DNA of 64,000 nt, taken from positions 1-64,000 of the forward strand of contig NZ_QMDW01000011.1 in the NCBI RefSeq assembly GCF_003605635.1. Direction: 5' to 3'. This DNA comes from Halonotius pteroides (GTDB lineage Archaea; Halobacteriota; Halobacteria; Halobacteriales; Haloferacaceae). Shown piece after piece: positions 1 to 7,974 of the stretch (its first letter is position 1; each line of letters begins with the position of its first letter). The translations under genes were made by a program, and so were the position numbers. The notes beneath the pieces are model-generated. The model was given only the letters and a program-made list of their open reading frames with translations. It was not told where the DNA came from and did no database searches.

Positions 1-21
1 GGTTCTGGTGACGACGACTAA
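1..21 (+). CDS. tnpB: C-terminal end of an IS200/IS605-family TnpB (partial)
   Basis: The first seven codons read Gly-Ser-Gly-Asp-Asp-Asp-stop, followed at once by two hairpins and the disrupted remains of a vapC gene. This layout is that of a tnpB 3' end next to the right end of an IS200/IS605-type element. The rest of the gene lies outside the window, so the assignment rests on context: the downstream hairpin resembles the left-end hairpin of the tnpB element at the other edge of the window (63277-63296). The last six residues alone cannot prove the family. Confidence 0.5.
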   Translation, partial: GSGDDD

Positions 22-76
22 CTGGTATTCCCCATGCGTGGGAAGCCGCGCCGTTTAGGGCGCGGAGGATGTCACA
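22..76 (+). mobile_element. IS200/IS605-type right end; likely 3' end of a TnpB guide RNA
   Basis: Two hairpins follow the tnpB stop: a 4-bp stem at 31-42 (CCCA/TGGG) and a strong 7-bp stem at 46-65 (CCGCGCC/GGCGCGG, loop GTTTAG), then AGGATGTCAC. In this family the right end doubles as the scaffold of the TnpB guide RNA (omega/reRNA), and the bases just outside the element become the guide. Here those bases belong to the vapC target gene. Hairpins and position are seen in the sequence; the RNA function is inferred, and the exact cleavage point (about 70-80) is uncertain. Confidence 0.6.
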
Positions 77-325
77 CGCCGAAACCTGGTCGCTGATCTC
101 CGGCGCGTAGATATCGACGCCTCCGTAGATGTCAGCCAGTACCTCTTCGACCCGTTCCTGTTCTACGCGCTTCTTTTTCGTCAACACCGACCGAATTTCC
201 ATGAGATTGAGAATCGACGTACAAAAGTCGTGATTCCCATTCAGCAGTTCAGTCGCTACGTCGCCGCGACCCGGTTCGTCAGTGATGCTAGCGATGAAAA
301 CGTTCGTATCGACGAATACCTTCAT
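76..325 (-). pseudogene. vapC: vapC-like PIN-domain toxin, truncated by the IS insertion
   Basis: Reading from the ATG at 325 gives a typical PIN start, MKVFVDTNVFIAS (first catalytic Asp in VDTN), followed by an N-terminal Glu in LMEIRS. PIN toxins are about 130-140 residues; here recognisable sequence stops after about 83 residues near position 76, where the element's right end begins. The C-terminal acidic residues (the usual TRD-type motif) are missing, so the toxin should be inactive. The start overlaps the upstream vapB stop (ATGA), which is the usual vapBC arrangement. Confidence 0.75.
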
Positions 326-474
326 CGACGTTCTCGCGCTTCGCGTATCGCCTCCACGGAGTCGATGTCGACATCAGCCAGCCGTCCCGACAGCAGGTCA
401 CCAAGTTTGACTGCCGACTTGTCGTCCCCATCGGCCGGCTTCGACCAATCCGGTGGCGTTGCGTAACTTCCCAT
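322..474 (-). CDS. vapB: VapB-like antitoxin (50 aa)
   Basis: This small ORF starts at the ATG at 474 and ends in a TGA that overlaps the vapC start by 4 nt. The N-terminal half is acidic and the C-terminal half ends in an Arg/Glu-rich helix (EAIREARERR), the kind of segment that wraps a PIN toxin. No clear ribbon-helix-helix or AbrB fold is visible in 50 residues, so the assignment rests on operon position. A box A (GATAATAAAT on the plus strand, 494-503) lies about 24 nt upstream and predicts a leaderless transcript starting at this ATG. The antitoxin is intact although its toxin is broken. Confidence 0.55.
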   Translation of the reverse strand: MGSYATPPDWSKPADGDDKSAVKLGDLLSGRLADVDIDSVEAIREARERR

Positions 475-493
475 ATGGCTGGATAGAGGTGGT

Positions 494-503
494 GATAATA
501 AAT
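494..503 (-). promoter_or_regulatory. box A promoter of vapB
   Basis: On the minus strand this is an AT-rich TTTATTATC element centred about 24 nt before the vapB ATG, the spacing expected for a leaderless haloarchaeal transcript. Confidence 0.5.
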
Positions 504-568
504 CAATTTGGCCGGTTGCGCTCTCTGACCGATTCGATAGCGAGGCGAATCTCCGTGAGGGTGGTGTC

Positions 569-862
569 CTACCGACTCTCCCGCTGCTCGACTTTGTTCA
601 ACTCGATCAGTAGCCGAAAAACCGTCTTCACGAGGTTGGCGTCGAGATCGAACGTGGCGGCGTTGTCACCAGCGCGCTCCATCACCGCGTCCTCCTGACT
701 TTCGTCGGTTGTCGGCAGATCGCGTTCGGCCTTGACATCGGCGATCGTCTCGGCGACGTAGGTGCGGCGGGCGATCAGCTCAACGATCTCTCGATCTATC
801 GATTCGATCTCCTCGCGCAGTTCCTCAAGACTCATCTCGTCTGGTTCGGGGTTCGTGCTCAT
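569..862 (-). CDS. chorismate mutase, AroQ class
   Basis: This 97-residue protein converts chorismate to prephenate, the first step to phenylalanine and tyrosine. The all-helical AroQ pattern is clear: LREEIESIDREIVELIARR contains the catalytic helix-1 Arg and Asp, followed by YVAETIADVKAERDLP with the conserved Lys, and a C-terminal helix (FRLLIELNKVEQRESR). Monofunctional AroQ proteins are 90-100 residues. Its start overlaps the end of the shikimate kinase gene by 4 nt, so the two are one transcript and presumably translationally coupled. In archaea shikimate kinase and chorismate mutase genes are often paired. Confidence 0.93.
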   Translation of the reverse strand: MSTNPEPDEMSLEELREEIESIDREIVELIARRTYVAETIADVKAERDLPTTDESQEDAVMERAGDNAATFDLDANLVKTVFRLLIELNKVEQRESR

Positions 863-1752
863 TGGATGGATGCTCCAGTGGTTCGGGTCGTTGTCTCGAT
901 CAGCGTGCCATCACGTTCGGCCCACAACTCGCTGACGGGTGCCAGCGACGTCTCATCGCCGACCGCGACAACGCTCGGGCCGGTGCCGGACAGCGAGACG
1001 CCGTGGCAGTGCGGCATGGCCTCGACGGTCGGGTCGGTATCGAAATCCAGCGCGGCCACATACGCCAACCCGTTGACCGTCATCGCCTCACCGAACCGAC
1101 CATCGAGGGCTAACTCGGCGACGAGGTCGGCCATCTTAGCGACGTTCTCACAGCGGTCGACATCGGCGTCGGCGCTGTAGGCGCGTTCCGGCGGCGTCCA
1201 GACCAGCACATCCCACTCGCGGGGTTCGTGAGCCAGCAGTTCGTCGGCGGTATTGTCGGTGACAACGACGCCACCGAGCATGCTCGCCGAGGCATCATCG
1301 AACGCGCCGGTGATCGTGACGCCAACGTCACGGGCGGCCTCGACGCCGATCCGGCAGGCACCGAGCTTCGTGATCGCGTCGCCAACAGCTGCCGTATCAG
1401 TGTCGTCGTCGGAAACGACGGTAACACCGAGCGCGTCAAGCGTCGCTAACACGGTCGCGTTGGCGGCGGCACTTGAACTCTTCAGTCCGGCGGCCATCGG
1501 CACCTCGCTGTCGGTGGTGACGACGCCGCCCTCGCCGTTGCCGAAGCGATCGACGACGCGTTCGACACAGCGTTCGATCAGGCGGGTGTCGGCGTCGGTC
1601 GCGTCTGTGATCTCGCCGGTCACCGCGTCGGCGTCGGCTGCAAGCTTGACGGTCGCGGTTGTCTCAACATCGATCGCGAACGCCGAGCCCTGCCCGGTCG
1701 CTAAGGCGTTGAGGATGGTACTGGCACCGGGTGCGGTTGCGACGCCGTTCAT
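859..1752 (-). CDS. aroK: archaeal shikimate kinase (GHMP kinase family)
   Basis: The enzyme phosphorylates shikimate in the common aromatic pathway. Archaea use a GHMP-family kinase unrelated to bacterial AroK. The ATP-binding motif is seen as PMAAGLKSSSAAANA, and a C-terminal GHMP motif as SLSGTGPSVVAVG. I chose the ATG at 1752 because the protein then starts MNGVATAPGAST, the usual family start, giving 297 residues; upstream sequence in the same frame looks non-coding. A box A (CGTATATAACC on the minus strand, about 1815-1825) lies about 65 nt upstream, so a short 5' UTR is likely. It heads a two-gene operon with chorismate mutase. Confidence 0.93.
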   Translation of the reverse strand: MNGVATAPGASTILNALATGQGSAFAIDVETTATVKLAADADAVTGEITDATDADTRLIERCVERVVDRFGNGEGGVVTTDSEVPMAAGLKSSSAAANATVLATLDALGVTVVSDDDTDTAAVGDAITKLGACRIGVEAARDVGVTITGAFDDASASMLGGVVVTDNTADELLAHEPREWDVLVWTPPERAYSADADVDRCENVAKMADLVAELALDGRFGEAMTVNGLAYVAALDFDTDPTVEAMPHCHGVSLSGTGPSVVAVGDETSLAPVSELWAERDGTLIETTTRTTGASIQ

Positions 1753-1911
1753 ACCAACAGGGGTGGCGGCGGCGATCAAAGGTGTGGCGGTTCGGCCCTG
1801 CTTGGCAGGACAGCGGTTATATACGATCAGACTCGAAATAATAGGCATGTGCAACGTTCGTCGAACCGCTGTTGTCACCGTCTCGGTGCGACACTCTGGT
1901 CGGTGAGTTCG

Positions 1912-3198
1912 ATGGCCCGAACGCTGCGGCTGGCGGTGTTGGTGGTCGCTCTCCTCGTCGTGGGGAGTGTCACCGCCGGCACAGCGGCTGCCGCAGCTGG
2001 TGATGCGACGACTGCGGTCTACGATGTTGACGATGTTGAGAGCGATATCCCTGATGCCACGCTAACTGACGGCGGCGTCTACTGGCAGGGCCAACAGCTC
2101 GGTCTCGGCAATGTTAGCGGCGACCTCGCCACCACGACGAACCGAACCGATGTTGAGACGCTGCACCTGCGGGCGTACGACTCGGATGATAACGAACTCG
2201 GACGACTCGTCCGAGAGATTGACCTCGTCAAGGGCAACGAAACCTTACAAACGACCGATCTCAACGGGACGTACCTCCTCTTGCCGGCCGATCAGCGCGA
2301 TGTCGCGATAACGTTCCAAGACGGGCGTGTCAATGGAACAGTTCCGACCGAATCAGCGCCCGCGTTTGAGGTGCTCGTCCAAACGCTGACCGTCGAGTGG
2401 GCACCGAGTCCACCGAGCGCGGTTGGCTCCGATCGAGAACTGCAGGTGCGATCAAATCGCCTTCGCTACAACGTCAACGTGAGTAGTCCGGATCTCAACT
2501 ACACACAGTTAGAGAGCGCGTTCATGGATGACCGGTTTCTCCGGAATCAAAACGGCCCGTTCGATACCCGCCGGCCGTTCACCCGTGGGGCCGAGAGCTA
2601 CGAGGTCTATGCTGACGATGACACGGTTGTTCTTCGAGGGTTTGCTGATGGATCGCTTCGCCCCGATCTCGGTGGGTTGCCGCGACTCCCGGAGGCGGTC
2701 ATGGTTGAGGTGACTGATACCGGTGTTCGAGACACCGCCTCGCTGTCGACCGGGGCTGTCGAAACAGGGCCGTTCAACGTCACCCAGCTACGGCTCCCCG
2801 AGCGTGTCGATCCCGGCCAGTCGGTGACGATGTCGGCGACGATCGCCAACGAGTGGCCCGGAGCTGATACCCAAACTGTCACGTTTGACTTCGCTGGCCG
2901 ACAACAGACAGTCAGAACCCAGTTGGCCGGTGGGGCAGCAACAGAGATCACAGCGACGTTTACCGCTCCTGAAGAACCAGGCGACAAACCCTATGCTGTC
3001 GGTGCCGGCGGCGAATCGGCGACTGGGACGCTCACCGTTGTTGCTCCTGAGCCAGAAACAGGTTCGGAGTCCGTCTCTGGTGATGACGGTAGCACATCTG
3101 ATAGCGGCGGGGGAACCGGATTGATCGGCCCAATCGGCGTAGGCGGGATCATGTCGACATTCTCGTTGTTGACCGTGCTGTTGTTCCGTCGTCGGTGA
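1912..3198 (+). CDS. secreted, C-terminally membrane-anchored haloarchaeal protein
   Basis: This 428-residue protein has an N-terminal signal peptide (RTLRLAVLVVALLVVGSV, cleavage near TAAAA), a beta-rich extracellular region with Asn-X-Ser/Thr sequons, and a C-terminal hydrophobic segment with a basic tail (LLTVLLFRRR). Residues about 285-385 look like a CARDB/Ig-type domain. The Ser/Gly-rich stretch before the last helix resembles a wall-spanning linker. I took the ATG at 1912, which begins right at the signal peptide; a GTG at 1903 or 1849 is possible. A TATATAC element near 1818-1824 also serves this direction. Function is unknown; probably a surface or adhesion protein. Confidence 0.7.
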   Translation: MARTLRLAVLVVALLVVGSVTAGTAAAAAGDATTAVYDVDDVESDIPDATLTDGGVYWQGQQLGLGNVSGDLATTTNRTDVETLHLRAYDSDDNELGRLVREIDLVKGNETLQTTDLNGTYLLLPADQRDVAITFQDGRVNGTVPTESAPAFEVLVQTLTVEWAPSPPSAVGSDRELQVRSNRLRYNVNVSSPDLNYTQLESAFMDDRFLRNQNGPFDTRRPFTRGAESYEVYADDDTVVLRGFADGSLRPDLGGLPRLPEAVMVEVTDTGVRDTASLSTGAVETGPFNVTQLRLPERVDPGQSVTMSATIANEWPGADTQTVTFDFAGRQQTVRTQLAGGAATEITATFTAPEEPGDKPYAVGAGGESATGTLTVVAPEPETGSESVSGDDGSTSDSGGGTGLIGPIGVGGIMSTFSLLTVLLFRRR

Positions 3199-3237
3199 CA
3201 GTCGTCGCAGAGGTCAGTTGCCTGTCTTGCCGACTAA

Positions 3238-3567
3238 TTATAACAAATAGATAAGGAGCCCACCAGCTAAAACAAACAAGAGTGCAAACGCAGCGTTTGC
3301 CCAAACCTTCGGGGGGCGACCGAATACACGACCGAGCAGTTGGCGGCTTGGCGGGAACAACTGAACCCCGCCGTACACAACCGGAATGCCACCGAGATTA
3401 TTCGGGAGCACTGAGAGGCCGCCGACGATGATGAGGAAGCCAACCGCGTAGCTCAGCCGACCGATGATTACCTTTCGTTTAGTGTCTGAATCCTGTGGCT
3501 CACCACAGTTCGGGCAGAACGTGGCTGTGTCGTCGACTTCGGTGCCACAGTTATTACACGTAGGCAT
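3238..3567 (-). CDS. zinc-ribbon membrane protein
   Basis: This 109-residue protein begins with a double-CxxC zinc ribbon (CNNCG and CPNCG, residues 4-21), then a short basic linker and two hydrophobic segments (about 38-55 and 90-108) separated by a loop. Such small zinc-ribbon/transmembrane proteins are common in haloarchaea and their function is not known. It stands alone between a secreted protein and the cohesin cluster. It is AT-richer than housekeeping genes nearby. Confidence 0.75.
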   Translation of the reverse strand: MPTCNNCGTEVDDTATFCPNCGEPQDSDTKRKVIIGRLSYAVGFLIIVGGLSVLPNNLGGIPVVYGGVQLFPPSRQLLGRVFGRPPKVWANAAFALLFVLAGGLLIYLL

Positions 3568-3685
3568 TTGCTACTAGGTGGCGATTGCTCGTTTGACATA
3601 TCAACGCTTTCATTTCTGAACGAAACGTATCAGTGGCCGATGTACCTGATAACTGTTTGTCTATCTATACTATGGTGTGTTTCTG

Positions 3686-4675
3686 TCAGGATGATTTTCG
3701 GCCGATAATATAACTTGCTGCCAGAACTGCGATCAGTGTTAGTGTGACTCCAAACCCAGGAACCGCACTGTCGGTGTCGCCTTCGGATGTTGTACCATTT
3801 CCTGTAGAGCTATCATTAGCTGGTTGTGTAGATGGGGTTGAATCACTTGGTTCAGTGTTTGTTTCGTTCAACTCTGCTTCTGCTCTGGTTTCACTTTCCG
3901 CGGTTGAACTGTTCACGTCCTCGGTTCTATTGCTGTCAGCCTCTGTGTTGTCCGTAGCTTCTTCAGCATCTGTGTCCGCTGTAGTTTCGTCACTATCTAT
4001 GTTCTCGTCTGTCGTCGCTTCACTATCAGACTCATCACTTGTCGTCGCTTCGCTATTTGTGTCTTCTTCGGTTGTCTCCCCACCGTCAGACTCGTCGTCT
4101 GTGTTCTCCTCACTATCGGAATCGTTGTCTGTAGGATCGTCAGCCTGGCTTGGAACCTCCGCGTCAACTGTTCCATCGGTAGTTGTTATTGCAAATTCAG
4201 TTGACCCCTCAGACGCTTTTGCGGTAGTGAATTCGAGCGGTGTTGTTGCCCCGTCATCAGCATCACCCGCGGCCTCGACAGTAATTGTGGCGACTGTTCC
4301 GTTGGCTGTTTCGACGCCTCCGCCATCAAAAATAGCCTCTAAGTATTCTACCTCTCCGGGTGTCGAGATATTGTTTACAAGTGCTCTCCCGCCGAGATAC
4401 GACCCTTGCTCCTGATCGGTTACTGTGATCACATCCGAGTCGTATCTAAGTGTGTATTCAATACCTTGAGGAGTTGCATCCGACAGCCTCTCATATGTGA
4501 CTGCAATTGTTTTGGATTCCCCCTGTTCAAGCGATACGTCGGTTGGTGAGACTGCGACCTCTCCATCTGGTGACTGCGCACTGACACTCGGTGCGCCGAC
4601 GATCAACCCGAGTATTAGTACCTTGACAAACACCACGGTAACTAACTGCTGAAGAGTGTTTCTTTCCATGATCAA
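3686..4675 (-). CDS. cohesin-domain surface protein with PGF-CTERM anchor
   Basis: This 329-residue protein has a signal peptide (to about residue 33, VSA), a cohesin-like beta domain (about 38-175, with typical strands such as GIEYTLRYDSDVITV and VATITVEAAG), a long acidic Ser/Thr/Asp/Glu-rich linker (175-300) and a C-terminal VPGFG, hydrophobic helix and basic tail (GRKSS). The last part is the PGF-CTERM signal, known to be processed by archaeosortase A, which swaps the helix for a lipid. It would thus display a cohesin module on the cell surface, the linker spanning the S-layer. It is the third gene of a minus-strand operon (55-nt gap). The ATG at 4669 is an alternative start. Confidence 0.82.
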   Translation of the reverse strand: MIMERNTLQQLVTVVFVKVLILGLIVGAPSVSAQSPDGEVAVSPTDVSLEQGESKTIAVTYERLSDATPQGIEYTLRYDSDVITVTDQEQGSYLGGRALVNNISTPGEVEYLEAIFDGGGVETANGTVATITVEAAGDADDGATTPLEFTTAKASEGSTEFAITTTDGTVDAEVPSQADDPTDNDSDSEENTDDESDGGETTEEDTNSEATTSDESDSEATTDENIDSDETTADTDAEEATDNTEADSNRTEDVNSSTAESETRAEAELNETNTEPSDSTPSTQPANDSSTGNGTTSEGDTDSAVPGFGVTLTLIAVLAASYIIGRKSS

Positions 4676-4730
4676 TGTCGTTGAGTATGGTGTGCTTGTT
4701 TTGATAGCATGCAGTAGATAACTAGACTCT

Positions 4731-5564
4731 TCAGCTTGCCGGTGATAATCTCATGTTAAGTTTAATATTCATATCTGTTGATTCAATATCACTACTTTCC
4801 GGATCAATCTTGAAACTAATTGTGTTTTCGGGGGATGGATCGTTTGCTGGATCCTCGTTGGCTAATGGAACCTCTGTATCTGTACCCTGTTCAGTGACTG
4901 TCGTTTTTGTAATATCCCTAACTTCTACATCACTGGGTAATGTAATTGTAAACTCATCATCTTTCCCATCAGCACTGACATCGCTTACTGCCAGATCTAG
5001 AGTGTGAATCACCTCTGAATCATTGATCTCTGACGGCGACAGTGCTGCATTTGTAATCTCGACTGTCTCTGGTGTTCCCTCCACAGCTTTAATGCTCCCT
5101 CCGGTGATTTCTATTTCTTGTGTCCCAGCAGTCACCTCACTGAATGTGAGATCAGTCTTGTCACCCTGATCAACACCATCTGCGAGTTCAACAGTAATGG
5201 TTGCAACTGTAAATTCGTCTGATTCGATCTGGTCTTGATTGATCAGATAGCCGAACCTGAATGCGCCTGGATCGATTATATCACTGCCTCCCCGACTGTC
5301 AACGTGTTCTCCAAGCTTGGAGTTGGTCACTTTTATTACCTCAGGATCATGCTCAAGCCGAAATTCTAGGCTGCTTGGACTCTCCCCAGATTGGGTATCA
5401 TAAATAACATCTATTTTTTGCGATTCTCCATCCTCAAGCGAGGTTTCGGTGGGCGTTAGTCTCATCTCTCCGGTCGACTCTCCAGCGACACCAAGAGATC
5501 CGATCATCACGCTGATGACGGCTGCGACAACTACTACAGTTGCAATGGTAGCTTTATCGTACAT
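4731..5564 (-). CDS. secreted cohesin-domain protein
   Basis: This 277-residue protein has an N-terminal hydrophobic signal or anchor (residues 5-27) and a cohesin-like domain (about 30-165). The domain matches that of the next gene in pattern: LTPTETSLEDGESQKIDVIYD here, SPTDVSLEQGESKTIAVTYE there, then SLEFRLEHDPEVIKVT and FTVATITVEL. A second beta-rich domain (about 165-277) follows, with no C-terminal membrane helix. It sits between the dockerin-like gene (22-nt gap) and the PGF-CTERM cohesin gene, so the three are probably co-transcribed. It could be a soluble scaffold piece or held by its N-terminal helix. Codon use is AT-rich. Confidence 0.7.
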   Translation of the reverse strand: MYDKATIATVVVVAAVISVMIGSLGVAGESTGEMRLTPTETSLEDGESQKIDVIYDTQSGESPSSLEFRLEHDPEVIKVTNSKLGEHVDSRGGSDIIDPGAFRFGYLINQDQIESDEFTVATITVELADGVDQGDKTDLTFSEVTAGTQEIEITGGSIKAVEGTPETVEITNAALSPSEINDSEVIHTLDLAVSDVSADGKDDEFTITLPSDVEVRDITKTTVTEQGTDTEVPLANEDPANDPSPENTISFKIDPESSDIESTDMNIKLNMRLSPAS

Positions 5565-5586
5565 AATGTGTCAATACTGTCTGTGA

Positions 5587-7863
5587 TCAGGGTGGCTCGT
5601 ACTCTTGGGCAACGATGGTCACATCCACAAGGTCGACAACGCCATCATTATTCACATCATGTTGGGAATCTTCATTAGTATCTATGGTCTCAATTCCACG
5701 CTTATCAAGTATTGACTCTACATCACCATCTAGAGTCACATTCCCTCTATCGTTTGGAACGTCATCTAAGGTTACATCTCCTCGCTTATATATCTCTTCG
5801 CCATTTCCACCGCGTGGATCGCTTACGGTTTTGTTGTCACCGATCACGCCTCGGCTTGCATCGTTAACCGGCACCACTGTTATATCGTAAACGCTCTTGG
5901 TAGCGTAGCTACCGTTATCGATGAAGGTGTCATCTTGTGGAACATGTGCGAGCGTTCCATCACATGTTGAGAGGCCCTCACAGTCTATGAACTGCGACTC
6001 ATCACTTGATTCGTCGGGAACTTCTCCATTGCGCGTATTATTTAATACAATTTTAGAGATTTCCCCCTCATTACTTTCTGCTTCAACCTCAAATCGCACC
6101 GGGGCACCAACCATGTCGCCACTGCTCGTAAGGTGATCTACATCAGCCTGTTCAAACTCGATGACAGTCTTAGGATTAAATACGTCCACCTCTGTAGTGT
6201 CTGTCTCAAACTTTAATTCCTTAACATCTTTCTCATTAAGATCTGTACTTATTTTACTGTCAGTCGAATTTATTAGTCGACTACCTTCAATATCTGCAGT
6301 GTCAGTGACTGTCTCTAATTCGACGATTTCAGAGTTTTCAGTGTTAGCACTATCTGATTGATCAGGTTCAAACTCACTCTCGAATCTAAATGACATGTTG
6401 AATAGTGTTACATCCTCCGATCCCTCGCTGATGACCGGCCCACCGCTTGCATTTACTATGACCGTTTCAATTTGACCCGCTTCACTTTCTCTGATATCAG
6501 TCCTGTTTCCAATAAGACTAATTTGATATTCGGTATCCTGGTAAACTATCTGATCTGGATTAAATTCAAGAACATGTTTGACAGCATCTACTCTGTCGTC
6601 TCCGGCAGCAGATGCATTCACAGTTAGATTGAATCGACTAGTATCCGATATATTTGCTTCCGAAATATTTGTTTTTATATTTATCCGCTCGGTTGGTGGC
6701 TGGATATCGAACTCATTCGCTTCGTTGACGATATCACTTGGATTATATCGATCAACACGATCAATGGCTTGTGACTGTGGAGATATCGAATTTAAACTTG
6801 TTTCATCATCCAAACTGGCCTCAACTTCGCCACCATCAACAAGCTTTGTAGCATTGACCCCAGAGAAATTGTATGAGTCTTCATTAAATACCGCCTCTGC
6901 ATCGATTGTATTACCATCATTGTCTCTGAGTTCAACAGTGTAATCTTCGTTCTCACCTGTTACTTCATCAGATACTTCTATAAGCCTATGTGGCTCAAAA
7001 ATAACCTTTTTTGTGTTTCCTTCAGTGACTTCTACGGCTTCCGTGTTATCAAGTGTATAGTTTTCTCCATTTATTTCTGCGGTAACATCACCATCACCAC
7101 TAAAATCTGATTCATCGACAGTGAACTCAGCACTTATGTTGTTATTTCCATCTACTTCGATATCTTCCTGATTCTGTTCTTGTCCATCACTCGTCGAAAT
7201 CACAATCTCAGCATCACCATCAACCGGCGCATCACTGACGTTGATTGTTGCGTTAATTACCCCTGTGTTAACCGTCTCACCTTCCTCTAAGTTCCGTCTT
7301 AATGAACTATCGGGGGCCCATGTGTAGCTACTCTCATCTTCAATCCCACCCCCATCGATATAGGCGAATTTATAATCAATCGTATCCGGCGCACCAATAT
7401 CCGCCTCGTCAACTCGCACAACAACATAGCTGTCTTTCTGTTCTACGACCTCAATCTCTGCACTACTACTCCCGTCGAACTGTGATGTTTCTTCATCCCA
7501 CGGTTCGACTACATTTGTCCCATCACCGATTGCAATACGGTAATCGGCGTCGAGATCGCCTAAGTTTTCCCAGAATTTTGCAGTCTCACCACCAGAATCT
7601 GCAAACGTCTCGTCATTGATGCCTTCTGGATTACCAGTGTCAACATAAATGTCTGTTATATTACTGGACAAGTCATTGTTTTTTGTGAATGTTATGTTGA
7701 ATTTTATATCTCCACTATCCTCCTCAATAGTTGCACTATCGAATGGCTCCTTGTCTCCGTCAAAATCGATTGTATCTGCTGCCACGGCAGCTGATGGAAC
7801 CAGCGTAGCCACGATGACCAAGGCCACGAGAAGTATTAATGATCTTCGCAGGACTGTCGACAT
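5587..7863 (-). CDS. large secreted protein with cohesin-like and dockerin-like domains
   Basis: This 758-residue protein has a signal peptide (residues 1-29, cleavage after AVAA), several beta-rich segments with many Asn-X-Ser/Thr sequons, a cohesin-like region around residues 390-510 (KHVLEFNPDQIVYQ, VTLFNMSFRFESE) and a C-terminal dockerin-like module (about 695-756). The module contains one canonical calcium loop, DVNNDGVVDLVD, preceded by a degenerate copy (GDVTLDD to DGDVESIL). Dockerins bind cohesins in calcium-dependent complexes, and two cohesin genes lie directly downstream. It lacks a PGF-CTERM, so it may be held at the surface through its partner. A box A (AGTTATAATTGC, minus strand, 7883-7894) lies 26 nt before the ATG. 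Confidence 0.75.
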   Translation of the reverse strand: MSTVLRRSLILLVALVIVATLVPSAAVAADTIDFDGDKEPFDSATIEEDSGDIKFNITFTKNNDLSSNITDIYVDTGNPEGINDETFADSGGETAKFWENLGDLDADYRIAIGDGTNVVEPWDEETSQFDGSSSAEIEVVEQKDSYVVVRVDEADIGAPDTIDYKFAYIDGGGIEDESSYTWAPDSSLRRNLEEGETVNTGVINATINVSDAPVDGDAEIVISTSDGQEQNQEDIEVDGNNNISAEFTVDESDFSGDGDVTAEINGENYTLDNTEAVEVTEGNTKKVIFEPHRLIEVSDEVTGENEDYTVELRDNDGNTIDAEAVFNEDSYNFSGVNATKLVDGGEVEASLDDETSLNSISPQSQAIDRVDRYNPSDIVNEANEFDIQPPTERINIKTNISEANISDTSRFNLTVNASAAGDDRVDAVKHVLEFNPDQIVYQDTEYQISLIGNRTDIRESEAGQIETVIVNASGGPVISEGSEDVTLFNMSFRFESEFEPDQSDSANTENSEIVELETVTDTADIEGSRLINSTDSKISTDLNEKDVKELKFETDTTEVDVFNPKTVIEFEQADVDHLTSSGDMVGAPVRFEVEAESNEGEISKIVLNNTRNGEVPDESSDESQFIDCEGLSTCDGTLAHVPQDDTFIDNGSYATKSVYDITVVPVNDASRGVIGDNKTVSDPRGGNGEEIYKRGDVTLDDVPNDRGNVTLDGDVESILDKRGIETIDTNEDSQHDVNNDGVVDLVDVTIVAQEYEPP

Positions 7864-7974
7864 AACATAATAAATATCATGTGCAATTATAACTCTTTTC
7901 CAACATTATCATGATTGATACGATCCCCGCTAGCCTTATTACGCTGCTATTAAAATATAACTGTACTATCACCG
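7864..7974. promoter_or_regulatory. divergent promoter region of the surface cluster
   Basis: This AT-rich 111-nt spacer separates the divergent surface genes. Minus strand: AGTTATAATTGC (7883-7894), centred 26 nt before the ATG at 7863, predicts a leaderless transcript. Plus strand: TTAAAATATAAC (7950-7961), 14-25 nt before the ATG at 7975. One short spacer therefore controls all four surface genes and may allow joint regulation. Confidence 0.6.

Noticed and set aside
3940-4130. Short DNA repeats that could look like a CRISPR or satellite
   Set aside because: Units vary in length and sequence, no conserved repeat-spacer layout, and they encode the acidic linker of the PGF-CTERM protein.
3744-4415. 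Ser/Val-rich plus-strand frame with short repeats
   Set aside because: It is the antisense of the acidic Ser/Thr/Glu linker of the cohesin protein; the periodicity comes from low-complexity coding DNA.
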